From assembly GCA_032716605.1 (NCBI GenBank), contig CM064502.1:41390507-41454506 (forward strand): 64,000 nt of DNA. Reading direction: 5' to 3'. A program made the position numbers and the translations under genes. The stretch's first letter is position 1, and each line of letters starts with the position of its first letter. The notes below the pieces were generated by a model. The model saw only the letters and a program-made list of their open reading frames with translations. It was not told where the DNA came from and ran no database searches. This document shows, piece after piece, positions 43,742-55,110 of the stretch. The stretch is from Paralithodes platypus (taxonomy: Eukaryota; Arthropoda; Malacostraca; Decapoda; Lithodidae).

Positions 43742-43912
43742 TTACCCTCTGACGGTTTTGACGCATTTTGATTGTTTATCCTGGCTATAATTAGACGAAT
43801 ACTTACAGCTTAGGAAGGACCAATGTGGAATAATGTCCTAATCTGAATTAAATCGTCTAATAATAGCCATAAAGCAGAAAAGAAGAGTGTCATCGATTCT
43901 CAGAGGGTTAAT
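43742..43912. repeat. TTAACCC-type MITE, copy 9, inside the GTAC element
   Basis: TTTACCCTCTGACGGTTTTG to inverted TTAACCCTCTGAGAATCG, with CTATAATTAGACGAATAC and its inverse near 43852-43872. Confidence 0.75.
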
Positions 43913-44880
43913 ATATGATTTGTTATACATGTATTTTCATGTATAAATTATACACAAAAATACAATAGCTACTCGCTTTACATTTGACAGCATAACAATA
44001 TTCCATCTTTGGTATTTGGTAGTATTATAAAGCAGTATAATCTAGTAATGAATTATTGTATGTTATGGTGTCTCGGTGTATAACACCTATTGGAAAATAT
44101 TATCAAGGAAGTGGGTTACTAAATGTTATAGCAAACTGCATAGGCCTACAGTATATATTTCGTGCATAACTCAATACTGTAAAATCACACACACACATAT
44201 ATATATAGAGAGAGAGAGAGAGAGAGTTTATATACTGTATATAGACCCTATATAATTATATATATCTATATACATATATGAGAGAGAGATATATATAACA
44301 GATATGATAACATATATCACTGTAATAAGCAGTAGTAAACAAATGGTAGACATATCTCACGTCGGATATATACACTTATTATACAGTATATATATATTGA
44401 ACAATTAATTAACATCGAGGCAAACATTTGTGGTAAAGCATTTCCCTCATGAGTTATTGGTATATTTAGAGTAGCTGGTAACCGTGTTTAAACTTTGAAT
44501 ACTAAATGCGTCTCTAATGGTGTTCTAAAGCTGATTTCCCTGTGTCGACTGCTAAACTATCACCTTTCCTCCCCCGAACTACATACCGGTACTTGCATAG
44601 TTTGAGTCTCGTTTAACCCTTATTGCTTTCTGACATTAGGCTGAGATTAGTATGGATCTTCATATAGAGCTTTTTACCAACTCTTCTGCTACTACTGGAA
44701 CACCACAGTTAATACAGTTCAGGCCTGCCAACATTATTCAGGATAAATCCTATGACCCTAACTATTCAGTTACACTATTAATCTAATTGATTCTGATTAA
44801 CTTACACTAAAGATTAACGTTAATGATAGATGTGTGCTAATGTAGAAGCAATACAAATAATAATTACAAAAGTAAATGAA
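43913..44880. other. Interior of GTAC element, unassigned
   Basis: AT-rich, with short CA, TA and GA runs at 44169-44226 and 44280-44290; no gene. Confidence 0.4.
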
Positions 44881-44883
44881 AAA

Positions 44884-45262
44884 TCTGAGCTGTGGTGGTC
44901 AAGTGGTGAGCACGCTCGCGTGTGAATCTGAAAGACCCGGGATCGAATCCTTGCCACGGCCGACATTTAGTGGGTGCGGTAGTACGTCCTAGCATGTTTC
45001 ACATGCTTGCACCCAGTCAGGGGACATCCTGACGATGTATACAGACTAAACACACATAACAAAGCCACTCCAACACCTTCCTCTCTCTCCAACACCCCTT
45101 CTCCCCTCTCAACACTTCTCTGAGCTAGTGCCGATAAAACTGGCATGGTCAGTCCTGTAAAGAATTGTAAGATTCAGAGACGTAAAGATTCCAGGACGAG
45201 CTCATTAGCGGCGGATCCCCAGATCGACCGTGGTGATTGTCACCAAAAACATCTACAAAAGT
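44884..45262 (+). repeat. tRNA-derived SINE, third family
   Basis: Head GCTGTGGTGGTCAAGTGG, D-arm-like GGTGAGCACGC, B-box-like GGGATCGAATCC (about 44939-44950) and CCACGGCC closing the acceptor. The body runs on to CCCCAGATCGACCG near 45219-45232. Only copy in this window; 3' boundary is approximate. Confidence 0.65.
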
Positions 45263-45762
45263 ACAAAGTACACAGTATCCCCTAAGAACCGAGACAGCAT
45301 TTTCAGAGAGAGAGAGAGAGAGAGATTCTATAGCAGGAATTAGATAAGCATTTTCTTACCGATTACCTTGTATTTAATATTTGAATAAATATATCTGTCG
45401 ATTTTAGGTAGGATAGATGGTGAATAGCTATTACTGAACTTTTATTTCGTATTTGCATACGTATGCATTGAACATTAGCATGCTTCGAAATAACACTCGT
45501 TCCAAGTGAAAAGCGATTATGAAAATTATGTATTTAATCATACAGATGACATATACTCGAAAAAGTTCAGTATAATTAAGACAACACTAGAGTGCTGCGT
45601 TAATATCGTATCTGTGAGACTGTTTGGGAAGTGAGTTTTCAATAACTTCACTATCAGTTGCTACGCGGATATAATGCTCTCCTGATTATGATATATCCGC
45701 GAAAAGATAAGTAGATATCTAGTTTGTTATAAAGTTATGACATACCTCGTTGAAGTCTGTAA
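45263..45762. other. Interior of GTAC element, unassigned
   Basis: Short (GA)n at 45306-45325; nothing else recognised. Confidence 0.4.
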
Positions 45763-45763
45763 A

Positions 45764-45890
45764 ACTGTCTTCATAGCGTAATGCATAAATGCACTGCATT
45801 TCGGTGTGAGCATCCTAGGTTCGAATCCCTGGACTGTCACATGTATTTGTTGATTTCATGATTTGAGTTTAGAAGTAAAGTTGGTTGGTG
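45764..45890 (+). repeat. tRNA-derived SINE, second subfamily, copy 3
   Basis: Head TCTTCATAGCGTAATGCATA, B box GGTTCGAATCC near 45820-45830, tail TTTGTTGATTTCATGATTTG. More diverged than the copies at 22480 and 36757. Confidence 0.75.
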
Positions 45891-45992
45891 GAAAAAAACC
45901 CATATGAAATACCTTTTTGATAGACTCCCCCCCCCCCCCTCCCCCTCCAAAAAAAATGAATGACTGCAGTGAACTAATACATTAAAATGGCA

Positions 45993-46132
<140 letters not shown>

Positions 46133-46338
46133 TTAATATTCTCGAATATGCACCAAAAAAGCCTAACCACGGATCGAGCATTGAATGAATATACCACTTA
46201 TAATCAATTAAGCAATCCATACAATATGTTTTTTAGTAAGTTCCAACATCTCTTCAGAGGTATTCAAAATTACAAGATTGCCATTTCAATGTGCAAATCC
46301 ATTAAATACCAATGCATATTGCGCGGGTGGGTGAATAC

Positions 46339-46391
46339 TATCGATCTATCTATCTATTGCCTGACGCCGTGATCCCCGAAGGGTTGGCCAC
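46339..46391 (-). mobile_element. 53-bp extreme 5'-truncated RTE-like insertion
   Basis: Reverse complement of the terminal bases and (GATA)n tail of the RTE family at 13670-13722 (GGCCA... to GCGTCAGGCAATAGATAG). Flanked by GGGTGAATAC at 46329-46338 and 46392-46401. A complete retrotransposition event of minimal length. Confidence 0.93.
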
Positions 46392-46917
46392 GGGTGAATA
46401 CAATAATTTGTAAAATAACTAGAAGGGGTGATGGTATTGGAAATTTGCATTATAAATACAAACATGATAGAATACTAATTATGCATAAATCATAAGTGTT
46501 TGTGTGTCAAGCTACGGATAGGTGACAGATAGTGTAAATGATCTTCATTCTGTAAAATCAGATAATATATTGCAACATTGTTCCAGCATATATAGAATAT
46601 AATAGATTACCAAATCCTGACATGGTCTCGGCCTCGTTGCATGGTTACTTTATTCTGTGTTCGTGGAAAACAATGGTTGTAATTGGAGGTTTCCTCCTGT
46701 GTGGGGTTGGGGTAGGGTGTGAGTGGGGGGCCTGCTTGTTTAATTTCTCCATTATAGGGTAGGGGAAGGAAGGGGTGACGGACTGGCACCATCCCGTCCC
46801 TTCTGCCTGGGGTAGGCGTAGTAAAGGGGACTGGGCAGGGCCCACCCCGTTCCTACCTTCTGGGGTAGTTGGAGTAGGGGGTAAACCCTATGCAGGGACT
46901 TTCACTTCTGGGTGTAC

Positions 46918-47774
46918 ATGTAGGCAGTAGGCCTATACTTGTTTGTCACTTATTGTCTTGCTGCCTGGATGAGTATACTACAATGCTTCTAAAGCTCGCA
47001 TCTGCAGCTGCACAGTGCCGTGTAGGTCAGACCAAAGCAGTAGCATTTGCATCGACCGCAGTATTCCGACTTGCATCCACACTTGGTCAGCTGCTGGCAA
47101 CTCTGCCACTGGACCTGCTTGGCTACTGCATATTGCATATATTGGCTGGTCAGCAGCAATGACTGGCACCTGACCGGGGTTCAGAAATGCCACTATCTCC
47201 TTGATCTTGTCCATCACATGCTTGACTGTAGTAACTGAGTGGGCCTGATCTCGCAGCAGAGGTAAAAGTGATGTAATGCTGACCTCAAATGGCTTTCCTC
47301 TCTTCTGTGAAGCATGGTGGGCTGACCAAGTCACATCCACTGGCCCATCTGTCACAGTGACCTTCTCCAGCCACTCATACTCCCTTGCCAGTTGTGGCCT
47401 CAGCAGATTGGTGTCTGGGTGTGTCACACCACTCTGGGGAGGAGAGGGTTTCTTCTTGGTGAAGAAGGCGGGCCGGACATTGGTGAAGGAGTCTGGAAGT
47501 TCTGGAACTGTCTTCACTTTCTCCTCTCCGAACTTCAGCTGTCCACGCTCTTCACCTTTGTCTTCTTTGGTTGGGTGCTGGAAAACAGAGAAGCTGGTTC
47601 CATGGAAAGAAGTGGTCGCTGTCATTGCAGTGGGATTGTGGTCTATGTTGTCCATGGCTGATGTGGTGAACAGCCCTTTTCGCAGAACTGGTGGACAGAC
47701 CACCCCATCCTCCACGTACTTGCTGACTGTTGCATCTCCCAGCTGTGCAGATATCTGTAGCACCCTGTCGTATG
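46918..47774 (-). pseudogene. Cysteine-rich transposon protein, copy B, 3' part
   Basis: Continues the gene from 50804 beyond the LINE insertion. It reads through from YDRVLQISAQLGDATVS to about 47130 in one frame, including MDNIDHNPTAMTATTSFHG and then ~170 residues absent from copy A (SLLPLLRDQAHSVTTVKHVM, LNPGQVPVIAADQP). Around 47120-47140 a deletion removes the segment that copy A keeps between about 7465 and 7820, and the phase shifts. The CXC-like cysteine cluster follows at 46980-47090. The serine at 47661-47663 (TCA) matches the TAA stop of copy A. Confidence 0.75.
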
Positions 47775-50700
47775 GACGTCTGGACGTACCTGTACCTGGA
47801 CGTCTGCTGTACCCAGGAAACACTCTGGAAGAGGCATGGGGTACAGTGGATTGTCGGAAGGAGGAAAAGATATAGGATATACTGGATGGGTGTGGAGACT
47901 GATAAAGCGAAAGGAGGAGTGGGTGTTCTGGTGGCTGAAGAGCTGGCGGAAAGTGTGCTTCAGATTACGAGAGTTAGTGAAAGGCTGATTGTTTTGAAGT
48001 TGAAAGTTGGTGAAAAAATTCTGAATGTGATATCTGCATATGCCCCACAGGCTGGTTTACAGAAAGAGATAAAAGAGGACTTCTGGAATGACACCGTCAG
48101 TGTCATTTCAGGCCTCTCGGAGAACGAAATAAATATCGTGGGGGGGGTGACCTCAATGGTCATGTGGGAGCATCTGCAGATGGATACGAGGGGGTACATG
48201 GAGGAATTGGTTACGGAAGGAGAAATCTAGAAGGCGAATATATTGGAGTCCTGCGTTGCACTCAACATGGTTGTGTGTAACACAAAGTTCAAGAAAAGAC
48301 AGAGCCATCTGATCACATATAACTCTGGGGTCTCCAGTAACCAGATAGATTACTTCTTGGTTAACAGGAAAGACTGGAAACTAGTTCGAGATGTAAAGGT
48401 CATCCCGAGCGAAGAATGTATCCCCCAGCATAAGCTACTTGTGTGCGACATGAGCTTATACAGAGATCCTAAGCGCAAGAAGGTTTACATAAAAAGGAAA
48501 GTGTGGCTGCTGAAGGACAAGGAAGTTAGGGATAGGTTTCATAATGAACTGGAGGAAATGAATAGAAATAAGGAAGCTAGGCCTAACGATGTAAATAGCC
48601 AATGGAACTTTCTTAAGCATAGCCTTATCGCTGCCACTGACAAAGTCTGTGGGAAAACAAAGGGTCACCCCAGGAATAAGACCTCTTGGTGGTGGAACGA
48701 TGAGGTAGAACATGCTGTGAAAGAGAAAAGGAGATGCTTCAAAGCATGGAAGAAAGGAGGCAGCAGGGAGGAATACCAGGCAGCTAAACGAACTGCCAAA
48801 AGAGTTATTTACAATGCTAAAAATCGCATTAAGGACCTGGTCCTCGAACAAGTGTGTAACACTGACAATCCCAATGGGATCTTCAACCTAGCTAGGCGAG
48901 TTAAAAATTACAGTAGGGATATTATAGGTGAACAGTGTGTTAGAGATGATAATGGGAAAATTGTGTATGCAGAAAATGAAATCAGAGAAGCATGGAAGGT
49001 ACACTATGAACGATTGCTAAATGTAGAGTTTGAATGGGATAAGGAACAGCTTAGTATCGAAAAACCAATATCTGGGCCCCCTCCTTTGATAGCACCAGCT
49101 GTAGTGAGCGACGCAATCAATAAAATGAAGGACGGTAAAGCTCCAGGTTGCTCCGACATTGTCGCTGAGATGATAAAAGCCTCAGGGGAGATTGGTGTAA
49201 ACTTATTCACTGAGTTGATAAACACCATTATTAAAGATGAGAAAATCCCAGAGGATTGGCTCAAAAGTGTAATAGTAAATATATACAAAGGAAAAGGGGA
49301 TGCGCTAGATAGAGGAAATTATAGGGGCCTGAAAATGCTTGACCAAATCATGAAGGTCTGTGAGAGAGTCCTTGAGGATTTGATCAGGCAAAGCATCTCT
49401 ATTCATGATATGCAGTTTGGTTTTATGCCAGGACGTGGTACAACCGATGCTATCTTCATAGTCAGGCAGATACAGGAAAGATACTTACTAAAAGGCAGGG
49501 ATCTTTACTTTGTGTGTGTGGACCTGGAGAAGGCCTTTGATAGGGTACCTAGAGATGTTGTACAGTGGGCTATGAGGAAACTTGGTGTGGAAGAGTGGCT
49601 GGTGCGTGTGATAATGAAGATGTATGAGGATTCGCGAAGTTCGGTGAGGGTGAAGGGTGTACTGAGTGATGAGTTCGCAGCCCGTGTTGGAGTCCATCAG
49701 GGTTCAGTGTTAAGCCCCCTCCTCTTTATTATGGTCTTGGAGGCGCTGTCTAGAGTTTTTAGAGGCGGACTCCCGTTGGAACTGTTTTATGCAGACGATT
49801 TAGTCCTAATAGCTGACAGTATGCAGGATGCTGAGGCCAAATTCAGAGAGTGGAGAGAGGGCATGGCGAGCAAGGGTTTAAGAGTCAATATTAACAAAAC
49901 CAATGTTATGCATTGTAGTTTGAGACGAGGCAATGTGGAAAAGAGCGGTGCATACCCATGTGCAGTGTGTGGAAAGGGAGTGGGCGTTAACTCAATTCAA
50001 TGTAGCATCTGTCGATGTTAGGTACACCATGAGAGTAAGCGCTGTAGTAGAATAAAGGGGCCCCTGCCGAAGCATAAGTCAGAAATAGAGAAATTTGAGT
50101 GCGTAGTGTGCAAAGGCGAGCTTGTGTTAAGTGATGATCCTGTGGCTGTGAATTTTGGAAATGAGTCTTTGGAGCTGGTGAACAAGTTTTTTTACCTAGG
50201 AGATACCATCTCTGCTGGTGGTGGGGCCGAGGCTGCCACTGTTGCTAGAATTAGGTGTGGCTGGGGGAAGTTCAGAGAATTGATGCCAATTCTGACCATG
50301 AAAAGAATGCCTCTCCCCCTGAAGGGAAAGGTGTATGCCTCATGTGTTAGAAGTGCAATGACGTATGCCTCAGAAACATGGGCCGTTAAAGTAGAGGATG
50401 TCAACAGAATGGAGCGTAATGAGATGAGAATGGTGAGATGGATGTGTGGGCCAGGCTACAGGATAGAATAACAATGTTGAGCTGAGGAGACGTTTAGGTA
50501 TAAAGAGTATTAGCGAGGTGATGCGTACAAGTAGACTGGGATGGTATGGACATGTGGAGACAATGGATGAACAAAATTGGGTGAAAAAATGCAGGTCTGT
50601 GATTGTGGAGGGAGCTGCACCAAGGGGTGGACCGAGGAAGACCTGGGATCGGACTATACGCGCCGATCTCAAATCCAAGAACTTGACAAGTGAAGCAGCC

Positions 50701-50798
50701 CTTAACAGGGTTGCCTGGAACGCCGCCATTAGGACAAGAGACTGAAACTGCACTTATGTGTGGAACACTCAGTCTTAAAATTTTATGTATGTATGTAT
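47775..50798 (+). mobile_element. RTE-like LINE with (TATG)n tail
   Basis: Inserted in the copy B gene. The target GTATG is at 47770-47774 and 50799-50803; the empty site reads through in copy A at about 7210. The 3' tail is (TATG)n, matching the target's own TATG. Its 5' end lies within the endonuclease, so it is 5'-truncated. Opposite strand to its host gene. Confidence 0.9.
47805..50745 (+). pseudogene. RTE-like endonuclease/reverse transcriptase, lightly damaged
   Basis: Endonuclease from its N-terminal region (CTQETLWKRHG, YAPQAG) to ~48240; the GGDLNGH-type active-site segment at ~48140 is shifted by an indel and regained near 48235, leaving TAG at 48228-48230. RT at 48243-50018: GKAPGCSDIVAEMIK, IYKGKGD, QFGFMPGRGTTDAIF, CVDLEKAFDRVPR (motif A), GVHQGSVLSPLLF (motif B), LFYADDLVLIAD (catalytic, about 49782-49820). 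Then a Cys zinc-binding region (CAVCGKGVG...CSICRC) with TAG at 50019-50021 where Trp is expected. The C-terminal domain follows at 50022-50471 and, after a frameshift, 50518-50745 (RLGWYGHVETM). Not autonomous. Confidence 0.85.
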
Positions 50799-50803
50799 GT
50801 ATG

Positions 50804-52093
50804 AAATGCTGATGCCATGCTCGTTAAGCATTTCCACCAACTTTCTCTTTCTTGTCTTTGTGTAGACGGACATCCCCATGTAAACAGGGAATTGGGTCTC
50901 TCTGTCTTTGGAGTGTCTGTGAGTTGCTGCTCCTTCGTTGTACCTTGCGTAGCAGTTGTACTGAAGCAGCTGAGCAATTGCTAGATCTGTCTTTGATGCG
51001 CCAAACCTCAGTTGAGATTTGATGTCCGCTCCGTGTTCAAGCATGGCCACAAACTGAAGAAGAGTGAGTGAAATGGCCTGCTCGATGCACCCCTCATGGA
51101 AGGTTCCATCAAATGTGGACTTGTGGTCCAGCATATGTCTTCGCAAGATGTTAGCTGCTTTGCCAAGGATAATAGCTTCACTATAATACTCAGAGGCTTC
51201 TGGCAAGACAAAGCCCACATCTTTCTGGAAAGCCAGAAGAACATCCCTTCCCTGCTTGTGCACTTCCAACTCAGGTATTTCTGACAGCAGTTTTTCCTTC
51301 AGTCATGTGGAGTTGACAGCAGGTGCATCAACACCCAGCTGTTTCAGGCGCTGGGCATACAGGTGAACTATATCTGCAAGTCGGAAGACTGCAGGACCCT
51401 CGCCAGATCTGGTGGTCTCCACTAGATATGTGACTAGCTCTGAGAATGCCTGTGGGTGGGCATCCTCTTCGGGTGCACGTTCCTGTTCCAGTCTCTTGGT
51501 GGCTCTGAGGTACGTCCTCTCTCTATTGTACAGGTCTGTCAAGCATGCAAAATGGTATTTGAGCTCCTGTGCAATACGAATCTCCACCGCTGAGTCTTGC
51601 AAGAAGTTTTCTGTCATTTAAAGTTTGGACTCATTCATTAAGTCTGTTATTGAGGTTCATCGTCATAACTTGTCTGATTTCAGAGGATGGGGCTTCTTTG
51701 TCACATATGAAACACGTTTGGCCTTCAAGGCTGGTTCTACGCAGCTTGGTCTGGCATTCTACTGGCTGAGCACTCTCTGCTCTTCTTTTTCTGGCTCTCC
51801 AGTTTCGTGTTGTTGAACATAAGGTGACAACTTTGGTGATACTGCGCCTTGTTCCTCCTCAGAGTTTCTTCAATGCCACCACCATCATCAAGTCTGGCTG
51901 GATCCAGAACAATAGGCATCTCATTAATTGCGTGAAAGAGGGGAATAGTAGTGGCAATCATAGTGTAGCCATCATGTTCTTGTGGTTGTTGTGCACGTGG
52001 TGACTTGAACTCTTCACTCTTCTTCTTCTGGCAAAGACAACACTTGCTCCAGTCAGTCCAGAATTTAGACGGTCCTGGATCTGTATTTGCCAT
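50804..52093 (-). pseudogene. Cysteine-rich transposon protein, copy B, 5' part
   Basis: ATG at 52093, same start as copy A. Contains the first C-x2-C...H-x2-C module; a frameshift at about 51805, a second disruption near 51600, and TGA at 51303-51305 at the very codon where copy A has TAA. The central region follows (KQGRDVLLAFQKDVGFVLPE, GASKTDLAIAQLLQYN) up to the LINE at 50803. Very close to copy A in aligned parts, so the copies are recent. Confidence 0.8.
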
Positions 52094-52900
52094 CTTGGTG
52101 AATACAGTATGATAATTATCTGTAACACAGATATAATAGATAACAGATAATCACAGTATATAACAGATAATCACAGTATGATATAACACAGTATGTTATA
52201 TGATAACAGATATAACAGATAATCACAGTATGATAATTATCTGTATTCAGTGAATCAAGGCCGAGGGGTTATCCTTTTACCACCATGATCACAATCATGC
52301 ACAATAAGGTATGGGATATGACTAGGTTCGGGAATAAAAATATATGACCTACACCTAGCCCGATCGTTCATCCAGTATCATTTAAGTCCCGTGCAATCTG
52401 TACACCATCCAGGTAACTACATGCAAAGCAATGTAAAGCCCCGTTACCCTTGGCTCGGCTCTCCCGCGCTGGCACACCCTGTCAATTCAGGCGCGGCTAT
52501 CTAACTAAACATCTATGTTAAACTACATGTAATCTACAGTAGCTAACTGATGCAGGGCTTATTAGACAGCATTTGGGACACTAAACTAATTATTTAGCTA
52601 CACTAAACTAATTATTCAGCTGATACTGAACCCCATGCTGAGTTTCACAGCAGCGGTGCCACCAGTGTGCCCTGGCTGTGCGTTGACATCCGCTCTGTTG
52701 AGCTACTACTCTACACCTTCCGCTGCAAGTCTCTCATCGTCACCCCCCCCCCCCCCCCCCCACCGCATCGTGTCATGTCCAGTTTGGAAGCCTTGTACAG
52801 GAAGATGCTACACATACTAAACCTCTAACACTACTACGATATACACTACCATGCATTTTAGCCGAGTCAGACGTAACATGAACCTCTAATTTAGCAGAAT
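52094..52900 (-). other. 5' non-coding region of TA transposon, copy B
   Basis: Lies between gene ATG and left TIR on the minus strand. Short repeats of ATCACAGTAT and ATAACAGATA near 52110-52240; poly-C at 52743-52762. Equivalent to 8705-9401 plus 5818-5917 of copy A. No promoter is called. Confidence 0.7.
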
Positions 52901-52905
52901 ATTAG

Positions 52906-53128
52906 TATAATAAAGATGAATGGAGATATAACACCAGTACTCTTCAATCCTTTATTGGCTAGGGTTGAGTACAGGAGCGCCGAGACGCTAGTTGGTTATG
53001 TGAGAGTCTGGTGTCAACTGAAGGACTTGCTGCCTCCACAGGCCTGGGTGCCAGAGGCGCCCGCAAGTCTAAAGTGTCTGTGGTGCCATATGGTGTTGGA
53101 CAATAGTGGTGTATACATTATTATTATA
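52906..53128 (-). repeat. 3' LTR
   Basis: 223 bp, apparently identical to 55111-55333. Terminal inverted TATAAT/ATTATA. Confidence 0.95.
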
Positions 53129-53140
53129 TCTCCCCCCCCC
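53129..53140 (-). promoter_or_regulatory. Polypurine tract
   Basis: Minus strand reads GGGGGGGGGAGA immediately before the 3' LTR, the expected plus-strand DNA primer of LTR retrotransposons. Confidence 0.85.
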
Positions 53141-53164
53141 TATTGGCGTCCGACGAGGCGATGG

Positions 53165-54085
53165 TGGAGTCGGGCGGTGTAGGTTGAGTGGAGGGCGGTA
53201 GACGAAGCTGTCGTAGGAAGCGGCGGTTGCGGAGTGTGGCTCGCCCCGACCCATCCACCCGGATGGTATACTGGCGGTGTGGATGCACCTCCACTACAGT
53301 GCCAGTCTTGTTCCACCGTGTCGGGTTGTTGCCCCCTGGTTCTGGACGGAGACCCGGTCACCGACGTGGAGTGGTGATAAAGGCCGGGCTGAAGCATTAT
53401 AGTATGTGGCTAGGGCAGCGTTACGGTGAAAAAGGGCTGCCTCACGAGCTTCGGCCGAGAGAAGCCAGTGGGGGTGGAGGTGGAGAAGTGCAGGATTGCA
53501 GGGGACGTGGTCCCGTAGGGTCCTGCCGAAGAGAAGTTGAGCTGGTGACTTGTCAATGGTCGAGAGGGGTGTGTTCCTGTATTGGAGGAGGGCGCGGGCT
53601 GCGGCGTTGTTGTCTAGAGAGCCAGTGGGGGATGTACAGTCCGCGATGATGCGGCGGGCTGCTTTAACAGCCAGCTCGGCGCGGCCATTAGACTGAGGGT
53701 AGAACGCAGAGCTGACCCGCTGTGACACACCCCAATGTGCCAGGAATTCTTGGAAGTCCCCGGCTGTAAACTGGGGCCCACCATCGCTCGCCAGTACCCG
53801 GGGTGCTCCGTAGTGGGTGAAGAGGGTACGGCACGCCGAGATGAGGTGGTGAGCATCACATTTACCTGGTGGCAGGTAGAAGATGTGGACATTGCTGGAG
53901 AAGCGATCGACGTAGACCAGGTAGTGTTTGCCCTGGTGCTGAAAAAAATCGGCGGCTACCTGGTCGTATGGCCATTGGGGTGGGTCAGATGACATGAGTG
54001 GCTCTTTCGGCTGGGACGGGGCGTGGGCGCGGCAGTAGTGGCAGGGTCGCACGTCTGGTAGAGCTCGATGGTAGCCTCGTGAGGT
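53165..54085 (-). pseudogene. Retrotransposon integrase, partial
   Basis: Begins at the last Cys pair of the zinc domain (CHYCRAHAPSQPKEPL); the His half is deleted. The catalytic core shows Asp in VAADFFQ, Asp in LASDGGPQFT and Glu in GRAELAVK (D,D-35-E pattern). A C-terminal barrel-like region starts at RVSVQNQG, then a frameshift near 53335 moves GTVVEVH-type sequence to another frame (to about 53165). There is no own start codon; it would need fusion to Gag-Pol. Partial and frame-broken, so inactive. Confidence 0.85.
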
Positions 54086-55079
54086 GGTAGAAGGACGAGC
54101 CGCTTGTAGACCTCCCAATCAGCCCAGAATTTGCGTAGGGCGTGTCCGGCATATGTAAAGCGGCCTGGGGCCGCGTAGGGGCAGCCCGGCGGGGCGGGGC
54201 GGGGCGTGGCTGGGCTGGGTAGGAAGGGACTTGAGGCGGTGGTGGTATGATGACGTCATGCGCAGAAGGGGCTGCGCCGTGAGGGTTGGTGCCAGCCGTA
54301 CGATAGCCAGGGGGGGCATAATGGTCGCCGTAATACCGACCGTCGCTACCGACACCAGTGTGGGCCTGGCCGTCAGTTGGGGAGGGTGTGGGATATTCGC
54401 TCTTGAGAGGGTGGGTAAGGGGATTAGTCATGTTCATATGTAATAAAGACATGTGGGGAATAACTGGCATATGGTGGGGCACTGAGACATGGGTAGCTGG
54501 CATATGGTGGGGCACTGAGACATGGGTAGCTGGCATATGGTGGGGCACTGAGACATGGGTAACTGGCATATGGTGGGGCACTGAGACATGGGTAACTGGC
54601 ATATGGTGGGGCACTGAGACATGGGGAGATGTATGAGGTGTGGGTGTCTGTGTAGAGGGATGAATAAGTGTATCACTGGTGGGGCGTGAGGCAAAGGATG
54701 GGTCAGCCTGGTGGGTAACATTACTGGCCTGGGGCTGATGTTGTAGAGGCTGGTGGGGCTGGAGATCCTGGCGGGGCGGTGGTGGAGCTGTCGCGGGGCG
54801 ATGTTGTAGATCCTGGCGGGGCGGTGGTGGAGCTGTCGCGGGGCGATGTTGTAGTTGTAGATTCTGCTGATCCTGGTGATGCTGTAGAAAGGTGGCGATA
54901 CTCGATTGGAGGGCGTCGATCCTTTCATTCAAGTAGATGATGGATGGGTATGGAGACAGGGCATCGGGCAATGAAGGCTCGACCGGTTGGGAGGTAGATG
55001 TAGCCGGGTAGGGACCGCATGGCGGCAAGCCGGCTTCCACAGCGGCTGCAGCCTCAGCTAGGTAGTGCAGGTTCTCCAT
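53985..55079 (-). CDS. Gag-like protein, proline/histidine-rich
   Basis: 364 codons from ATG at 55079, only 31 bases after the 5' LTR. N-terminal ~60 residues (MENLHYLAEAAAAVEAGLPP) precede a coiled-coil-like LNERIDALQSSIATFLQHH. Low-complexity DNA follows: two HRPATAPPPPRQDLQ repeats, then five VSVPHHMPxTH repeats (54460-54630). No zinc knuckle or capsid motif is evident. The last ~45 codons (after about 54125) lie beyond the deletion joint and are integrase-region DNA in the wrong frame, so the C terminus is chimeric. Position, not sequence similarity, supports the Gag call. Confidence 0.6.
   Translation of the reverse strand: MENLHYLAEAAAAVEAGLPPCGPYPATSTSQPVEPSLPDALSPYPSIIYLNERIDALQSSIATFLQHHQDQQNLQLQHRPATAPPPPRQDLQHRPATAPPPPRQDLQPHQPLQHQPQASNVTHQADPSFASRPTSDTLIHPSTQTPTPHTSPHVSVPHHMPVTHVSVPHHMPVTHVSVPHHMPATHVSVPHHMPATHVSVPHHMPVIPHMSLLHMNMTNPLTHPLKSEYPTPSPTDGQAHTGVGSDGRYYGDHYAPPGYRTAGTNPHGAAPSAHDVIIPPPPQVPSYPAQPRPAPPRRAAPTRPQAALHMPDTPYANSGLIGRSTSGSSFYHLTRLPSSSTRRATLPLLPRPRPVPAERATHVI
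54460..54628. repeat. 33-bp tandem repeat in Gag-like frame, 5 units
   Basis: Unit AACTGGCATATGGTGGGGCA plus CTGAGACATGGGT. Keeps the frame (11 residues per unit). Confidence 0.95.
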
Positions 55080-55092
55080 GTAGGTTCAGATA

Positions 55093-55110
55093 CTGATATA
55101 CACTGCGCCA
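55093..55110 (-). promoter_or_regulatory. Primer-binding site
   Basis: Minus strand begins TGGCGCAGTG directly after the 5' LTR. A TGGCGCAGT start resembles the tRNA-Ser-type site of insect 17.6/297-like elements (from memory of the family). Confidence 0.7.
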
